DNA from: Streptomycetaceae bacterium
Lineage (GTDB): Bacteria; Actinomycetota; Actinomycetes; Nanopelagicales; Nanopelagicaceae
Direction: 5' to 3'
NCBI GenBank assembly: GCA_027486075.1
Contig: JAIXPU010000104.1
Span: 1-18,874 of the forward strand
DNA: 18,874 bases
The position numbers and the translations under genes are program-made. This document shows positions 1-7,515 of the stretch, piece by piece; the first letter of the stretch is position 1; every line of letters starts with the position of its first letter. The notes beneath the pieces were generated by a model. The model made no database searches and was not told the origin of the DNA. It saw nothing but the letters and a program-made list of their open reading frames with translations.

Positions 1-56
1 CTCGAGATGCGCGGCTCAATTGTTAAGAATCTAGCCAATTAGGGCAGACTTAGCCC

Positions 57-863
57 ATGTCGATTCGCCATTACAACCCTCGCCGTAGGCGTCGTGGTGG
101 CATTTCACCAAAAGCCAGAAATTTCCTGGGAGCGCTGGTTCTCTTCTTTATTTTTCTGCAGATTTCGTATCCGCTCATCGAAGGTGAGACGCTGCGAATT
201 GTTACCATCACAACCGTTCTAGTCGGCGCACTAGTGGCAGTTGTCCACGGACACCTCTCTTATGGATTCAAATACTCATCACGTTATCTACCGATTGCTT
301 TTGCATTTGGTTTAGGAATTGAAGTTCTAGGCGTACACACCGGCTGGCCATTTGGCGTGTACGAATATGACGCATCTCTTGGCGTGCAGCTATTTGGAGT
401 TCCACTTGTCGTGCCCTTTGCCTGGGTCATGATGGTTCACCCATGTCTATGTGCTGCGCGACGAATTGCAGGCAAGTGGGTCTTTCTCTATGGCGGCGCA
501 CTCTTAATGGCATGGGATCTTTTCCTTGACCCGCTGATGGTTGGAGCCGGTCGTTGGACTTGGGAGGTCACCGGTGCACGTGCGCCGTTTACGCCAGATA
601 TTCCAATGTCTAATCCATTTGGCTGGTTACTCGCAGGCATCACTATTTCTGGGATTCTCAATAAGGTACTTCCGCATGAACGACGCAAAGAGGGTGCATC
701 ACTTCGCGCTGTAGATGCTGTTCTTCTCTGGACTCTCTTCGGTGGATTTGTTGGAAATCTCTTCTTCTTTGATCGCCCTGGGTTGGCTTTCTTTGCGACT
801 GCCGTCATGGGCGCCTTACTTACTCCATACTTTTTCTCAAGCTGGCTGGGTAGCAAAGAATAA
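57..863 (+). CDS. cruF: CruF-family carotenoid 1',2'-hydratase (carotenoid biosynthesis protein)
   Basis: Integral membrane protein of 268 aa. CruF-family enzymes add water across the terminal C1-C2 double bond of acyclic carotenoid end groups, as in gamma-carotene to myxol-type products or in bacterioruberin synthesis. Visible family marks are GWPFGVYEY (about residues 96-104), the polar membrane motif MAWDLFLDP (about 150-158), and 7-8 hydrophobic segments between residues 21 and 262. The N-terminus is arginine-rich (five Arg at residues 9-13), consistent with a cytoplasmic N-tail. The ATG at 57 has no strong Shine-Dalgarno sequence; a short GGGC/GCCC inverted repeat (42-45 / 53-56) abuts it. 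The next gene starts 3 nt after the stop, so cruF and cruG are co-transcribed, probably with carotenoid genes left of the window. Family assignment is firm. The exact carotenoid substrate is inference. Confidence 0.88.
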   Translation: MSIRHYNPRRRRRGGISPKARNFLGALVLFFIFLQISYPLIEGETLRIVTITTVLVGALVAVVHGHLSYGFKYSSRYLPIAFAFGLGIEVLGVHTGWPFGVYEYDASLGVQLFGVPLVVPFAWVMMVHPCLCAARRIAGKWVFLYGGALLMAWDLFLDPLMVGAGRWTWEVTGARAPFTPDIPMSNPFGWLLAGITISGILNKVLPHERRKEGASLRAVDAVLLWTLFGGFVGNLFFFDRPGLAFFATAVMGALLTPYFFSSWLGSKE

Positions 864-866
864 TTA

Positions 867-1940
867 ATGTCATTTATTGCTATCATTTTGGTATTCCTCA
901 CCTTATCAATTTCAGTTCTTAATTTCATCACTATCCGCAAACCTGAAAATGACGATCTCGTGAGTGATTCAGTCACGGTAATTGTGCCCATGCGCAATGA
1001 ATCAGAAAATGTTGCAGAGTGCATTTCGGCTCTGGCAAGTCAAAGTGGCGTTGCCGAACTCAAGGTAATTCTTGTCAACGATTCTTCTACCGACGATACC
1101 CAATCACTGATTCAGCGAGCGATTGCTGGTGATTCACGCTTCACAGTTATTGATTCCCCCGAACTACGTACAGGTTGGCTGGGCAAGGTTTCAGCTCTGC
1201 AGGCCGGTTACGAAGCTGCCGACTCTGAATTCATAGTCACCATCGATGCCGATGTGCGCTTGAAGCCAAAAGCTTTGGCGCGTGCGGTTAATCAACTCAA
1301 GGACTTGAAGTTAGATTTCGTCTCGCCGTATCCCCAGCAAGTGGCCACCACCTTTGCAGAGAAGTTGATTCAGCCGCTTTTACATTGGTCTTGGATGAGC
1401 ACTGTTGTGCTTCGCCTTGCTGAGAAGTACCCAGTTCGCTCAACTGCAATTGCCAATGGGCAATTCCTTGTGGTGCGCAAAGAGGCTCTCGACATCATTG
1501 AAGGCTTCTCCTCCGTCTCAGACAAAATCCTTGATGATATTGAAATTGCTCGCTCGCTTATTTCACAGGGCTTTAAGGGAATTGTTACCGAGGGATCTGC
1601 TATCGCCAAGACGCGGATGTACTCATCATTTACTGAGCTACGTAGTGGGTATGGAAAATCACTCTGGAAAGCCTTTGGTGGTCGTCTTGGTTCCCTTGTA
1701 GCAATTTTCTTCATCTTTGCAGTTGGAATCTTTCCTTTCATACTCTTTCTTAATGGTTATCTGATTGGTTTTATTCTCTTTCTCCTCTCAGTCTTAACAC
1801 GTGAACTCAGCGCGCTGCGTTCACGCAGTAATCCGATCTACGCCTTCTTGCATCCACTCTCATCCGCGCTCTTGATCTATCTCATCATTTACTCCTGGAG
1901 CAAGCGTGGAAAGATTCAGTGGAAGGGTCGCACTGTATGA
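867..1940 (+). CDS. cruG: CruG-type carotenoid glycosyltransferase (GT2 family)
   Basis: Membrane-anchored family 2 glycosyltransferase, 357 aa, expected to transfer a sugar to the hydroxyl made by CruF. The fold is visible in order: an N-terminal hydrophobic anchor (about 2-22), the nucleotide-binding strand with PMRNESENV (about 41-49), VNDSSTDDT (about 70-78), the metal-binding DAD (127-129), an acceptor-side acidic pair DD at 223-224 in place of the usual ED, and three hydrophobic C-terminal segments (about 270-345). This layout fits CruG and related carotenoid glycosyltransferases such as CrtQ. It sits 3 nt after cruF, and its stop overlaps the next start as ATGA, so the three genes are translationally coupled. 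GT2 membership is certain. The carotenoid role rests mainly on the cruF and CrtD-like neighbours. Confidence 0.82.
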   Translation: MSFIAIILVFLTLSISVLNFITIRKPENDDLVSDSVTVIVPMRNESENVAECISALASQSGVAELKVILVNDSSTDDTQSLIQRAIAGDSRFTVIDSPELRTGWLGKVSALQAGYEAADSEFIVTIDADVRLKPKALARAVNQLKDLKLDFVSPYPQQVATTFAEKLIQPLLHWSWMSTVVLRLAEKYPVRSTAIANGQFLVVRKEALDIIEGFSSVSDKILDDIEIARSLISQGFKGIVTEGSAIAKTRMYSSFTELRSGYGKSLWKAFGGRLGSLVAIFFIFAVGIFPFILFLNGYLIGFILFLLSVLTRELSALRSRSNPIYAFLHPLSSALLIYLIIYSWSKRGKIQWKGRTV

Positions 1941-3448
1941 CCGGCCACGTAGGAAGAGTTTCAAAGCCCGAAGAAATTGCAGTTATCGGCGCGGGAATCG
2001 GTGGTCTCTGCACTGCAGCGCGCTTAGCTAAAGCGGGCCATCGCGTCACCATCTTTGAGGCATCCGATCGCACCGGTGGAAAGTGCCGCACAGAATGGGT
2101 CGGTCGCTATGCCTTTGATACCGGACCTTCGCTCCTTACTCTTCCTGCTGTCTACCGTGATTTCTTTCAACGTACTGGCGAAGTTATGGGTCGAGTTTTG
2201 GAACTTGAAGAAGTAAACCCTTCTTTTGATTACCGATTCCACGATGGCAAATCAGTCCAGTTTGCTAACTTGTCACGCAAGAAGACGCTAGAGGCAATCA
2301 CTCAATCACTAGGTGATGCCAGCACAGCTGAATGGGAGCGCGTGATGCTGCGCGCTGAGGCGATGTGGGATGTTTCGCGCGAACCTTTCGTCGAATCTGA
2401 ACTCAAATCACCACTCTCTTTACTTAAGCGCCCTCGTGTTTTGCGCGACTTAGCCACCATCGCGCCATGGAAATCTCTACGTGGTCTCAAGATTGCAAGT
2501 CCCCACCTTTCCAAGATCATGGACCGCTACGCCACATATAGTGGATCAGATCCACGCTCTGCTCCTGCAGTGCTATCGACAATCGCCTTTGTGGAAGAGG
2601 CATTTGGCGCCTGGCACATTAAGGGTGGAATCGGAACGCTCTCTGAAAAGATTACGCAACGCTGTGAAAAATTGGGCGTTGCGATCAACCTCAACACTTT
2701 TGTTACTGAGATTACCCATCAAGGCAATAAGGTCACAGGTCTTATCGCTAATGGTGAACATCGCTCATTTGATCGCATCGTCGCTAACACCGATGCTCAG
2801 TTCCTCTATGAAAAGTTGCTACCTGGCAACCGCACCGCCAAGAAGGTAGCAAAGATACTTGCCAAATCAGAGCCATCGCTTGCTGGTTTCTCGCTGCTCT
2901 TGGGGCTTAAGCCAAGTACCGCACCGGCGTTGTCACATCACACAATTTTATTTCCGGAAGATTATGACGCTGAGTTTGAATCAATTTTCACCACAAAGAC
3001 TCCGGTAGAGAGGCCAACCATCTACATCTGCGCGCCTCATGATCCGCTCATGGTCAAAGATGAGGGCCACGAATCGTGGTTCGTCCTTGTCAACGCACCG
3101 CGTCATAGCAAGAGTGGTGATGGATTTGATTGGAGCGATGCCGAATTCGTTCGCCGCTACGCCAATAGCATTATTGATCAGATTGAATCGCGCGGAGTAC
3201 CCATCCGTGAACGCTTAGAGGTCCTGGAAATTCGCACTCCACTTGATCTACAGAATTCAGTCCATGCACCTGGCGGTTCAATCTACGGAACTTCTAGCAA
3301 TGGAGCGCGTTCTGCCTTTGCTCGCGCAAAGAATCGTTCGCCAATTAAGGGGCTATATCTCGTAGGTGGGTCTGCACATCCAGGTGGCGGGCTACCGCTT
3401 GTGGGCTTAAGCGCAGAGATTGTGGCTAACGCAATTTTAGAGAGATAA
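1937..3448 (+). CDS. Carotenoid desaturase of the CrtI/CrtD family (CrtD-like)
   Basis: FAD-dependent carotenoid desaturase, 503 aa. The N-terminus carries the dinucleotide fold GAGIGG (18-23) followed by EASDRTGGKC and a FDTGPSLLTLP segment shared with phytoene desaturases. The C-terminus has VGGSAHPGGGLPLVGLSA, the FAD-binding end motif. HPGGG at this place resembles CrtD, the 3,4-desaturase of hydroxylated acyclic carotenoids, more than the QPGVG of the crtI at 6031-7515. I chose ATG 1937 because it overlaps the cruG stop (ATGA) and has GGAAGG 10 nt upstream; an in-frame GTG at 1919 would add six residues. The cruF-cruG-crtD grouping suggests it extends conjugation at the hydrated end. It could instead be another CrtI-type step or an isomerase-like paralog. 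The 3' end overlaps the opposing phosphatidyltransferase gene by 23 bp. Confidence 0.82.
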   Translation: MTGHVGRVSKPEEIAVIGAGIGGLCTAARLAKAGHRVTIFEASDRTGGKCRTEWVGRYAFDTGPSLLTLPAVYRDFFQRTGEVMGRVLELEEVNPSFDYRFHDGKSVQFANLSRKKTLEAITQSLGDASTAEWERVMLRAEAMWDVSREPFVESELKSPLSLLKRPRVLRDLATIAPWKSLRGLKIASPHLSKIMDRYATYSGSDPRSAPAVLSTIAFVEEAFGAWHIKGGIGTLSEKITQRCEKLGVAINLNTFVTEITHQGNKVTGLIANGEHRSFDRIVANTDAQFLYEKLLPGNRTAKKVAKILAKSEPSLAGFSLLLGLKPSTAPALSHHTILFPEDYDAEFESIFTTKTPVERPTIYICAPHDPLMVKDEGHESWFVLVNAPRHSKSGDGFDWSDAEFVRRYANSIIDQIESRGVPIRERLEVLEIRTPLDLQNSVHAPGGSIYGTSSNGARSAFARAKNRSPIKGLYLVGGSAHPGGGLPLVGLSAEIVANAILER

Positions 3449-4049
3449 CGCGCATCACTTGGAAGAAACTAAAGACCAGTAGCGCAAGAAATGCATAAGA
3501 AATCACAAGTAAGCCCGGAATATCAAAGATATAGAAAATCAAAGCAAAGGCCATAAATATTGCGCGCACTGGCCTTTCCGTAATAGTCACAACCCCAACT
3601 TCGTGATGACCAAGAGATGCCATACGCGCACGCGCATACTCTTGTGTGGAGGCAACCATCCACATGGTGATAGCTAGCCATGCTGGAATTCCCAAACGCC
3701 AACCCATGTAGAGCCAGCATGCCTCTGAGATGCGATCTGCAACTGAATCAAGGAGCGCGCCCCACTGACTATCTCGTTCTTGCACAATCGCGACGCTGCC
3801 ATCGATACCATCGAAGAAGAGTGAAACAACAAGCAGTAATAGGGCAATTGCTGCATAGGTGGATAGCGCCATGGCGATGGCAGTAAGTAAACCTAAAAGT
3901 GTGAGCAGATTGGGTGTGATGCGAAGTGCGGTGCAGACTCGCGCTGCTTGATATGAAAACGAGAGCCAGCCGCCGACCACGCCTTCAATATCTGCTCCCC
4001 CATGGAGCTTGCTCCATCTTTCCTTAAATTCTGTTTCGGTGAGCGCCAT
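3426..4049 (-). CDS. CDP-alcohol phosphatidyltransferase family membrane protein
   Basis: Membrane enzyme of 207 aa that should move a phosphatidyl group from a CDP-activated lipid to an alcohol such as inositol, inositol phosphate or glycerol phosphate. The class motif D-x2-D-G-x2-A-R-x8-G-x3-D-x3-D is visible at residues 80-105: D80, D83, G84, A87, G97, D101 and D105. Position 88, normally Arg, is Ile. Several hydrophobic helices follow (about 45-78, 110-132, 160-203). Length fits PgsA/PI-synthase-like proteins. It begins 4 nt after the metF stop, so it is the second gene of a metF operon. Its end overlaps the convergent CrtD-like gene by 23 bp, leaving no room for a terminator between them. 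Family is clear. The alcohol substrate cannot be read from the sequence, and the Arg-to-Ile change argues against naming it pgsA. Confidence 0.85.
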   Translation of the reverse strand: MALTETEFKERWSKLHGGADIEGVVGGWLSFSYQAARVCTALRITPNLLTLLGLLTAIAMALSTYAAIALLLLVVSLFFDGIDGSVAIVQERDSQWGALLDSVADRISEACWLYMGWRLGIPAWLAITMWMVASTQEYARARMASLGHHEVGVVTITERPVRAIFMAFALIFYIFDIPGLLVISYAFLALLVFSFFQVMRVISLKLR

Positions 4050-4053
4050 CTGC

Positions 4054-4923
4054 TTAACGTAAATCCTTAATCTGAGAGTAAATCTCGCGCGTAGCAGTTG
4101 AAGTATTCATTGTGTAGAAGTGAAGTCCAGGAGCACCTGCCTCAAGTAACTCTTGGCAGAGTTTGGTGGCGATATCAACGCCGAGCTTACGAACATCTTC
4201 AGGGTTATCTTCTAGTTGGGCGAAAGCCTCAGAGATACTTGCCGGAATCGGAGTGCCACTGAGCTCTGCCATTCGATTAAGTTGCTTCACATTAGTCACC
4301 GGCAAAATTCCAGGAATGATAGGAAGTGATGAACCTTTAGCCGCTAACTTATCCACTAAAGATTTCCATTTATCAACTTCAAAGAAAAATTGCGTTGTTG
4401 CAAAAGTGGCACCGCGACGCTCTTTCTCAATGAGCACATCGATATCGTGAGAAAAATCCCCGTTAGAAGCTGGATGACCATCTGGGAATGCAGCGACTCC
4501 GATAGTAAAGCCACCAAATTCAGCAGCGAGCGTGACGAGTTCATCTGCATGACTTAAACCGTTGGGTGTTGGAGTCCATGGTGCGCGCGGACCTCCAGTT
4601 GGATCTCCACGAAGCGCCAAGATACTTTTAATGCCAGCGTCACGATACTTTCCAAGAATCTCAATTAATTCATCGCGAGTAGATCCAACGCATGTCAGGT
4701 GGGCGACCGTTGGGATATGTGTGCGAGCGGTAATTTCAGAGGTAATGCGAATTGTGCGATCGCGGGTCGAGCCGCCTGCACCATAGGTCACAGAGATGAA
4801 ATCTGGGGCGATGGATTCAAGCTGTGACATCGCAGCCCACAAACGTTCTTCACCCTCGACATCTTTAGGAGGAAAGAACTCAAATGAGTAGGTCATCTGA
4901 TTCTTTATACTGCGCATCATCAC
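4054..4923 (-). CDS. metF: 5,10-methylenetetrahydrofolate reductase
   Basis: Cytoplasmic flavoprotein of the MetF family. It reduces 5,10-methylene-THF to 5-methyl-THF, the methyl donor for methionine synthesis. The 289-aa reading frame has the hallmark YSFEFFPPK near the N-terminus, with the Glu that takes part in catalysis, then VTYGAGGSTRDRT, the ALRGDPTGG loop (folate/FAD region), AAFPDGHP, and the GILPV strand, all in TIM-barrel order. Full length fits bacterial MetF. The start is uncertain: GTG 4923, ATG 4920, ATG 4917 or ATG 4896 (MTYSFEFF) are all in frame. GTG 4923 lies 6 nt from a TACCCT hexamer and ATG 4896 lies 7 nt from a TATAAA hexamer, both compatible with leaderless transcription. 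It is divergent from crtE and followed at 4 nt by the phosphatidyltransferase. metF next to a GGPP synthase is a known actinobacterial arrangement. Confidence 0.93.
   Translation of the reverse strand: MMMRSIKNQMTYSFEFFPPKDVEGEERLWAAMSQLESIAPDFISVTYGAGGSTRDRTIRITSEITARTHIPTVAHLTCVGSTRDELIEILGKYRDAGIKSILALRGDPTGGPRAPWTPTPNGLSHADELVTLAAEFGGFTIGVAAFPDGHPASNGDFSHDIDVLIEKERRGATFATTQFFFEVDKWKSLVDKLAAKGSSLPIIPGILPVTNVKQLNRMAELSGTPIPASISEAFAQLEDNPEDVRKLGVDIATKLCQELLEAGAPGLHFYTMNTSTATREIYSQIKDLR
4904..4911. promoter_or_regulatory. Overlapping -10 elements sharing TATA (candidate divergent promoter)
   Basis: The octamer TTTATACT reads TATACT on the + strand (4906-4911) and TATAAA on the - strand (4909-4904), the two sharing the central TATA. 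On the - strand exactly 7 nt separate TATAAA from ATG 4896, the leaderless geometry for a shorter metF. On the + strand the element would start transcription near 4918 and give crtE a leader of roughly 28 nt with AGGG at 4930-4933 as a weak ribosome site. No clear -35 box was seen. It competes with the element at 4930-4939. Confidence 0.4.
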
Positions 4924-4929
4924 TGCGTC

Positions 4930-4939
4930 AGGGTACCTT
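4930..4939. promoter_or_regulatory. Symmetric -10 element between the metF and crtE GTG starts
   Basis: AGGGTACCTT contains TACCTT on the + strand (4934-4939) and TACCCT on the - strand (4935-4930), both fitting TANNNT and sharing the TA at the centre of a GGTACC palindrome. Six nt separate it from GTG 4946 (crtE) and six nt from GTG 4923 (metF), so the whole intergenic gap is symmetric around it. This would give leaderless transcripts in both directions. The hexamers are further from TATAAT than those at 4904-4911, so this is a moderate call. Confidence 0.38.
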
Positions 4940-4945
4940 TTCTCC

Positions 4946-6031
4946 GTGGATAAAGAGCTCTTGAGCAGCGCAACTGCGGTGCGCGATGCGGTGAAAGAGG
5001 AGCTGACCCTTTATCTGGCGCAACAACGCGACTACCTCACCGGCATTGCATCTGAAATGACTCCAGTCTGTGATGCTCTTGAAGATTACTTACTTGAAGG
5101 CGGCAAACGCCTTCGCCCACTCTTTGCATATGCTGGATTTATGGCAGCAGGATCTGTGCCAAGTAAGGCCGAGATTCGCGCAATGGCTAGCCTTGAACTA
5201 TTGCAGGCATGTGCGCTGATTCATGACGATCTTATGGATGGTTCAGATACCCGCCGCGGCAAACCTGCTATCCATCGCCACTTTGAAAATTTACATCGTC
5301 AAGGTTCGATGGCAGGGCTCGCTGAGCAATTTGGTGAAGCTGCTGCTGTCCTCTTAGGTGATCTTGCGTTGGTCTGGTCAGATCACATGCTGCACAACTC
5401 TGGCTTGTCACATGATGCGCTCACTGCAGCGCTACGTATTCATGATGAGATGCGCATCGAACTCATGGCTGGGCAGTATCTCGATGTCCGTGAAGCCGGA
5501 GAGCGCGAACATAGCGTTGAACGTTCGCTCCGCATCGCTCGATACAAATCTGGTAAATACACCATTGAGCGTCCGCTCCATCTTGGCGCCGTCATGGCGC
5601 GCCCAACTGCGTCAGAACACTCAGAACTTCTCAACGTCCTTTCGGCTTACGGCCTTCCGCTCGGTGAAGCTTTTCAATTGCGCGATGATCTACTCGGAAT
5701 TTTTGGAGACCCGAAAGAGACAGGCAAGCCAGCTGGCGATGATCTGCGCGAGGGAAAGCGCACCGTATTGATGGCGATGACCCTTGAGAAAGCTCAAGGT
5801 GCAGTTCGTGCAGAATTGGTCAATAATTTGGGCAACCCAGATCTATCCAGTGAAAAAATAGAATCTCTCCGCACGCTGATTGTCGAAACAGGTGCTGTGG
5901 CAGATGTAGAAAAGCTTATTGATCGTCTCGGCGAAGAATCTTCCGCAGCGGCTAATAGCTCGGCAATACATGCAGATGCACGTCCATTTCTCTTAGCTCT
6001 CGCTGAGACCGCAATCCGTAGGAGTCACTAA
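4946..6031 (+). CDS. crtE: Geranylgeranyl diphosphate synthase (polyprenyl synthetase family)
   Basis: Trans-prenyltransferase of 361 aa that condenses IPP with allylic diphosphates, here most likely to C20 GGPP for CrtB. Visible motifs are EGGKRLRP (51-58), the first aspartate-rich DDLMD (94-98) followed by DTRRGKP, and the second, RDDLLGIFGD, with D247-D248 followed by KPAGDDLREGKRT. The second motif lacks the third Asp (DDLLG), as is usual for actinobacterial IdsA/CrtE proteins. The start is GTG 4946; no ATG lies near the conserved N-terminus. Its stop overlaps the crtI start by one base (TAATG), and AGGAG precedes crtI at good spacing, so crtE-crtI-crtB form one operon. Neighbouring metF recalls mycobacterial idsA2, so it may also feed quinone or other isoprenoid synthesis. 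Confidence 0.93.
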   Translation: MDKELLSSATAVRDAVKEELTLYLAQQRDYLTGIASEMTPVCDALEDYLLEGGKRLRPLFAYAGFMAAGSVPSKAEIRAMASLELLQACALIHDDLMDGSDTRRGKPAIHRHFENLHRQGSMAGLAEQFGEAAAVLLGDLALVWSDHMLHNSGLSHDALTAALRIHDEMRIELMAGQYLDVREAGEREHSVERSLRIARYKSGKYTIERPLHLGAVMARPTASEHSELLNVLSAYGLPLGEAFQLRDDLLGIFGDPKETGKPAGDDLREGKRTVLMAMTLEKAQGAVRAELVNNLGNPDLSSEKIESLRTLIVETGAVADVEKLIDRLGEESSAAANSSAIHADARPFLLALAETAIRRSH

Positions 6032-7515
6032 TGGTCAGAAGAGTAAAAGGCCCAACAGATCATGTCGTGGTTGTAGGTGCAGGTCTTGGTGGACTCAGCG
6101 CCGCACTCCGTTTGGCAGGTGCTGGTCGCAAGGTCACTGTTGTAGAACGTGAATCAGTACCTGGTGGTCGCAATGGACTTCTTAATAAAGATGGCTACGC
6201 CTTTGATACTGGCCCATCTGTATTGACTATGCCATCGCTCATTCAAGATGCCTTTAGCTGCGTAGGTGAAGATTTGAAAGATTGGCTCGAACTGATGCCG
6301 CTTTCTCCTCTCTATCGCGCCTTCTATGCCGATGGATCGCAGATTGATGTCCATGCCAATACAGCGCAGATGGAAGAAGAGATTCGCACACAAGTTTCTG
6401 CTGAAGAAGCGTTGGGTTATCGCAAATATGTAGATTTTGTTACCAAGCTCTATAAGTACGAGATGAATGACTTTATTGATAAGAATATCGATTCACCACT
6501 TAATTTACTTACACCAAACCTAGCTCGACTCATTGCGCTAGGTGGGTTTAGACATTTGCAGCCAAAGGTGAATCAGTACCTCAAGGATCCTCGTTTGCAG
6601 AAGGTCTACTCATTCCAAGCGATGTATGCGGGTGTAAGCCCACAACAAGCGCTAGCAATTTATGCAGTCATCGCCTACATGGATTCAGTCAATGGCGTCT
6701 TCTTCCCTAAGGGTGGAATGCATGCAGTTCCTCGAGCGCTAGCAGCTGCAGCGCAGAAGCATGGCGTTGAATTTAAGTACAACACCACTGTGACTGGTCT
6801 TGAGAAAGAGAATGGCCGTGTCAAAGCAGTTTTGACCAATACCGGTGAACGTATCGGCTGTGATGTTGTTGTCATGAATCCAGATCTGCCAGTTGTATGG
6901 CGTGATCTGCTCGGTAAGACTCCACTTAACATCAAGCGCCTGAACTACTCACCGTCATGCGCCACACTTCTTGTGGGCTCGTCTAAAAAGTATGACCATA
7001 TCGCCCACCACAACATTCACTTTGGTGAATCGTGGGATGGCGTCTTTGATGAACTCATCAATAAGAAGGTCTTGATGACAGATCCATCAGTTCTTGTCAC
7101 TGTTCCAACTCATGATGATCCAACGCTCGCACCGGCTGGAAAGCAGTCTTATTACATCCTCTACCCAACCCCTAACTTGGATGCAGATATCGATTGGACC
7201 AAGCAGGCAAAGCCATATCGCGATCAGATGATTAAGACTCTCGAAGATCGCGGTTACACCGGATTTGAGGATGCGATTGAGACTGAAGTCTTAACGACTC
7301 CCCTAGATTGGCAGGCACAAGGTATGGAGCGCGGTGCACCATTTGCTAGCGCACATACCTTCTTCCAGACAGGTCCATTTAGACCGCGCAACATGGCAGC
7401 TGGCTTTGAAAATGTTGTCTTTGCTGGCAGTGGAACACAACCTGGCGTTGGAGTTCCTATGGTTCTGATTTCAGGTCGTCTTGCTGCCGAACGAATTGTG
7501 GGTCCGGTTAAGTAG
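6031..7515 (+). CDS. crtI: Phytoene desaturase
   Basis: FAD-dependent phytoene desaturase, 494 aa, a normal CrtI length. It introduces double bonds into colourless phytoene to give neurosporene or lycopene. The N-terminal FAD fold reads VVVGAGLGGLSAALRLA (about 12-28), followed by ERESVPGGRNG and AFDTGPSVLTMP. Mid-protein FQAMYAGVSPQQA and the PKGGMHAVPRAL substrate-domain segment are typical. The C-terminal motif GSGTQPGVGVPMVLISGRLA is the actinobacterial CrtI form. It is coupled to crtE by a TAATG overlap with AGGAG upstream, and crtB starts on the base after its stop. It has a paralog in the window, the CrtD-like gene at 1937-3448. The number of desaturation steps cannot be inferred from sequence. 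Confidence 0.95.
   Translation: MVRRVKGPTDHVVVVGAGLGGLSAALRLAGAGRKVTVVERESVPGGRNGLLNKDGYAFDTGPSVLTMPSLIQDAFSCVGEDLKDWLELMPLSPLYRAFYADGSQIDVHANTAQMEEEIRTQVSAEEALGYRKYVDFVTKLYKYEMNDFIDKNIDSPLNLLTPNLARLIALGGFRHLQPKVNQYLKDPRLQKVYSFQAMYAGVSPQQALAIYAVIAYMDSVNGVFFPKGGMHAVPRALAAAAQKHGVEFKYNTTVTGLEKENGRVKAVLTNTGERIGCDVVVMNPDLPVVWRDLLGKTPLNIKRLNYSPSCATLLVGSSKKYDHIAHHNIHFGESWDGVFDELINKKVLMTDPSVLVTVPTHDDPTLAPAGKQSYYILYPTPNLDADIDWTKQAKPYRDQMIKTLEDRGYTGFEDAIETEVLTTPLDWQAQGMERGAPFASAHTFFQTGPFRPRNMAAGFENVVFAGSGTQPGVGVPMVLISGRLAAERIVGPVK

Noticed and set aside
42..56. GGGC/GCCC inverted repeat immediately before the cruF ATG as a regulatory hairpin or terminator of an upstream gene
   Set aside because: Only four base pairs with a 7-nt loop and no U-run; expected by chance, and the left flank is missing.
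488..1024. 178-aa open frame on the - strand across the cruF/cruG junction
   Set aside because: Fully antisense to two well-recognised genes, with low-complexity Arg/Ser/Thr-rich sequence and no family resemblance; a codon-bias shadow.
1919..1936. GTG 1919 as the start of the CrtD-like gene
   Set aside because: ATG 1937 overlaps the cruG stop as ATGA with GGAAGG at suitable spacing; the six extra residues have no family match.
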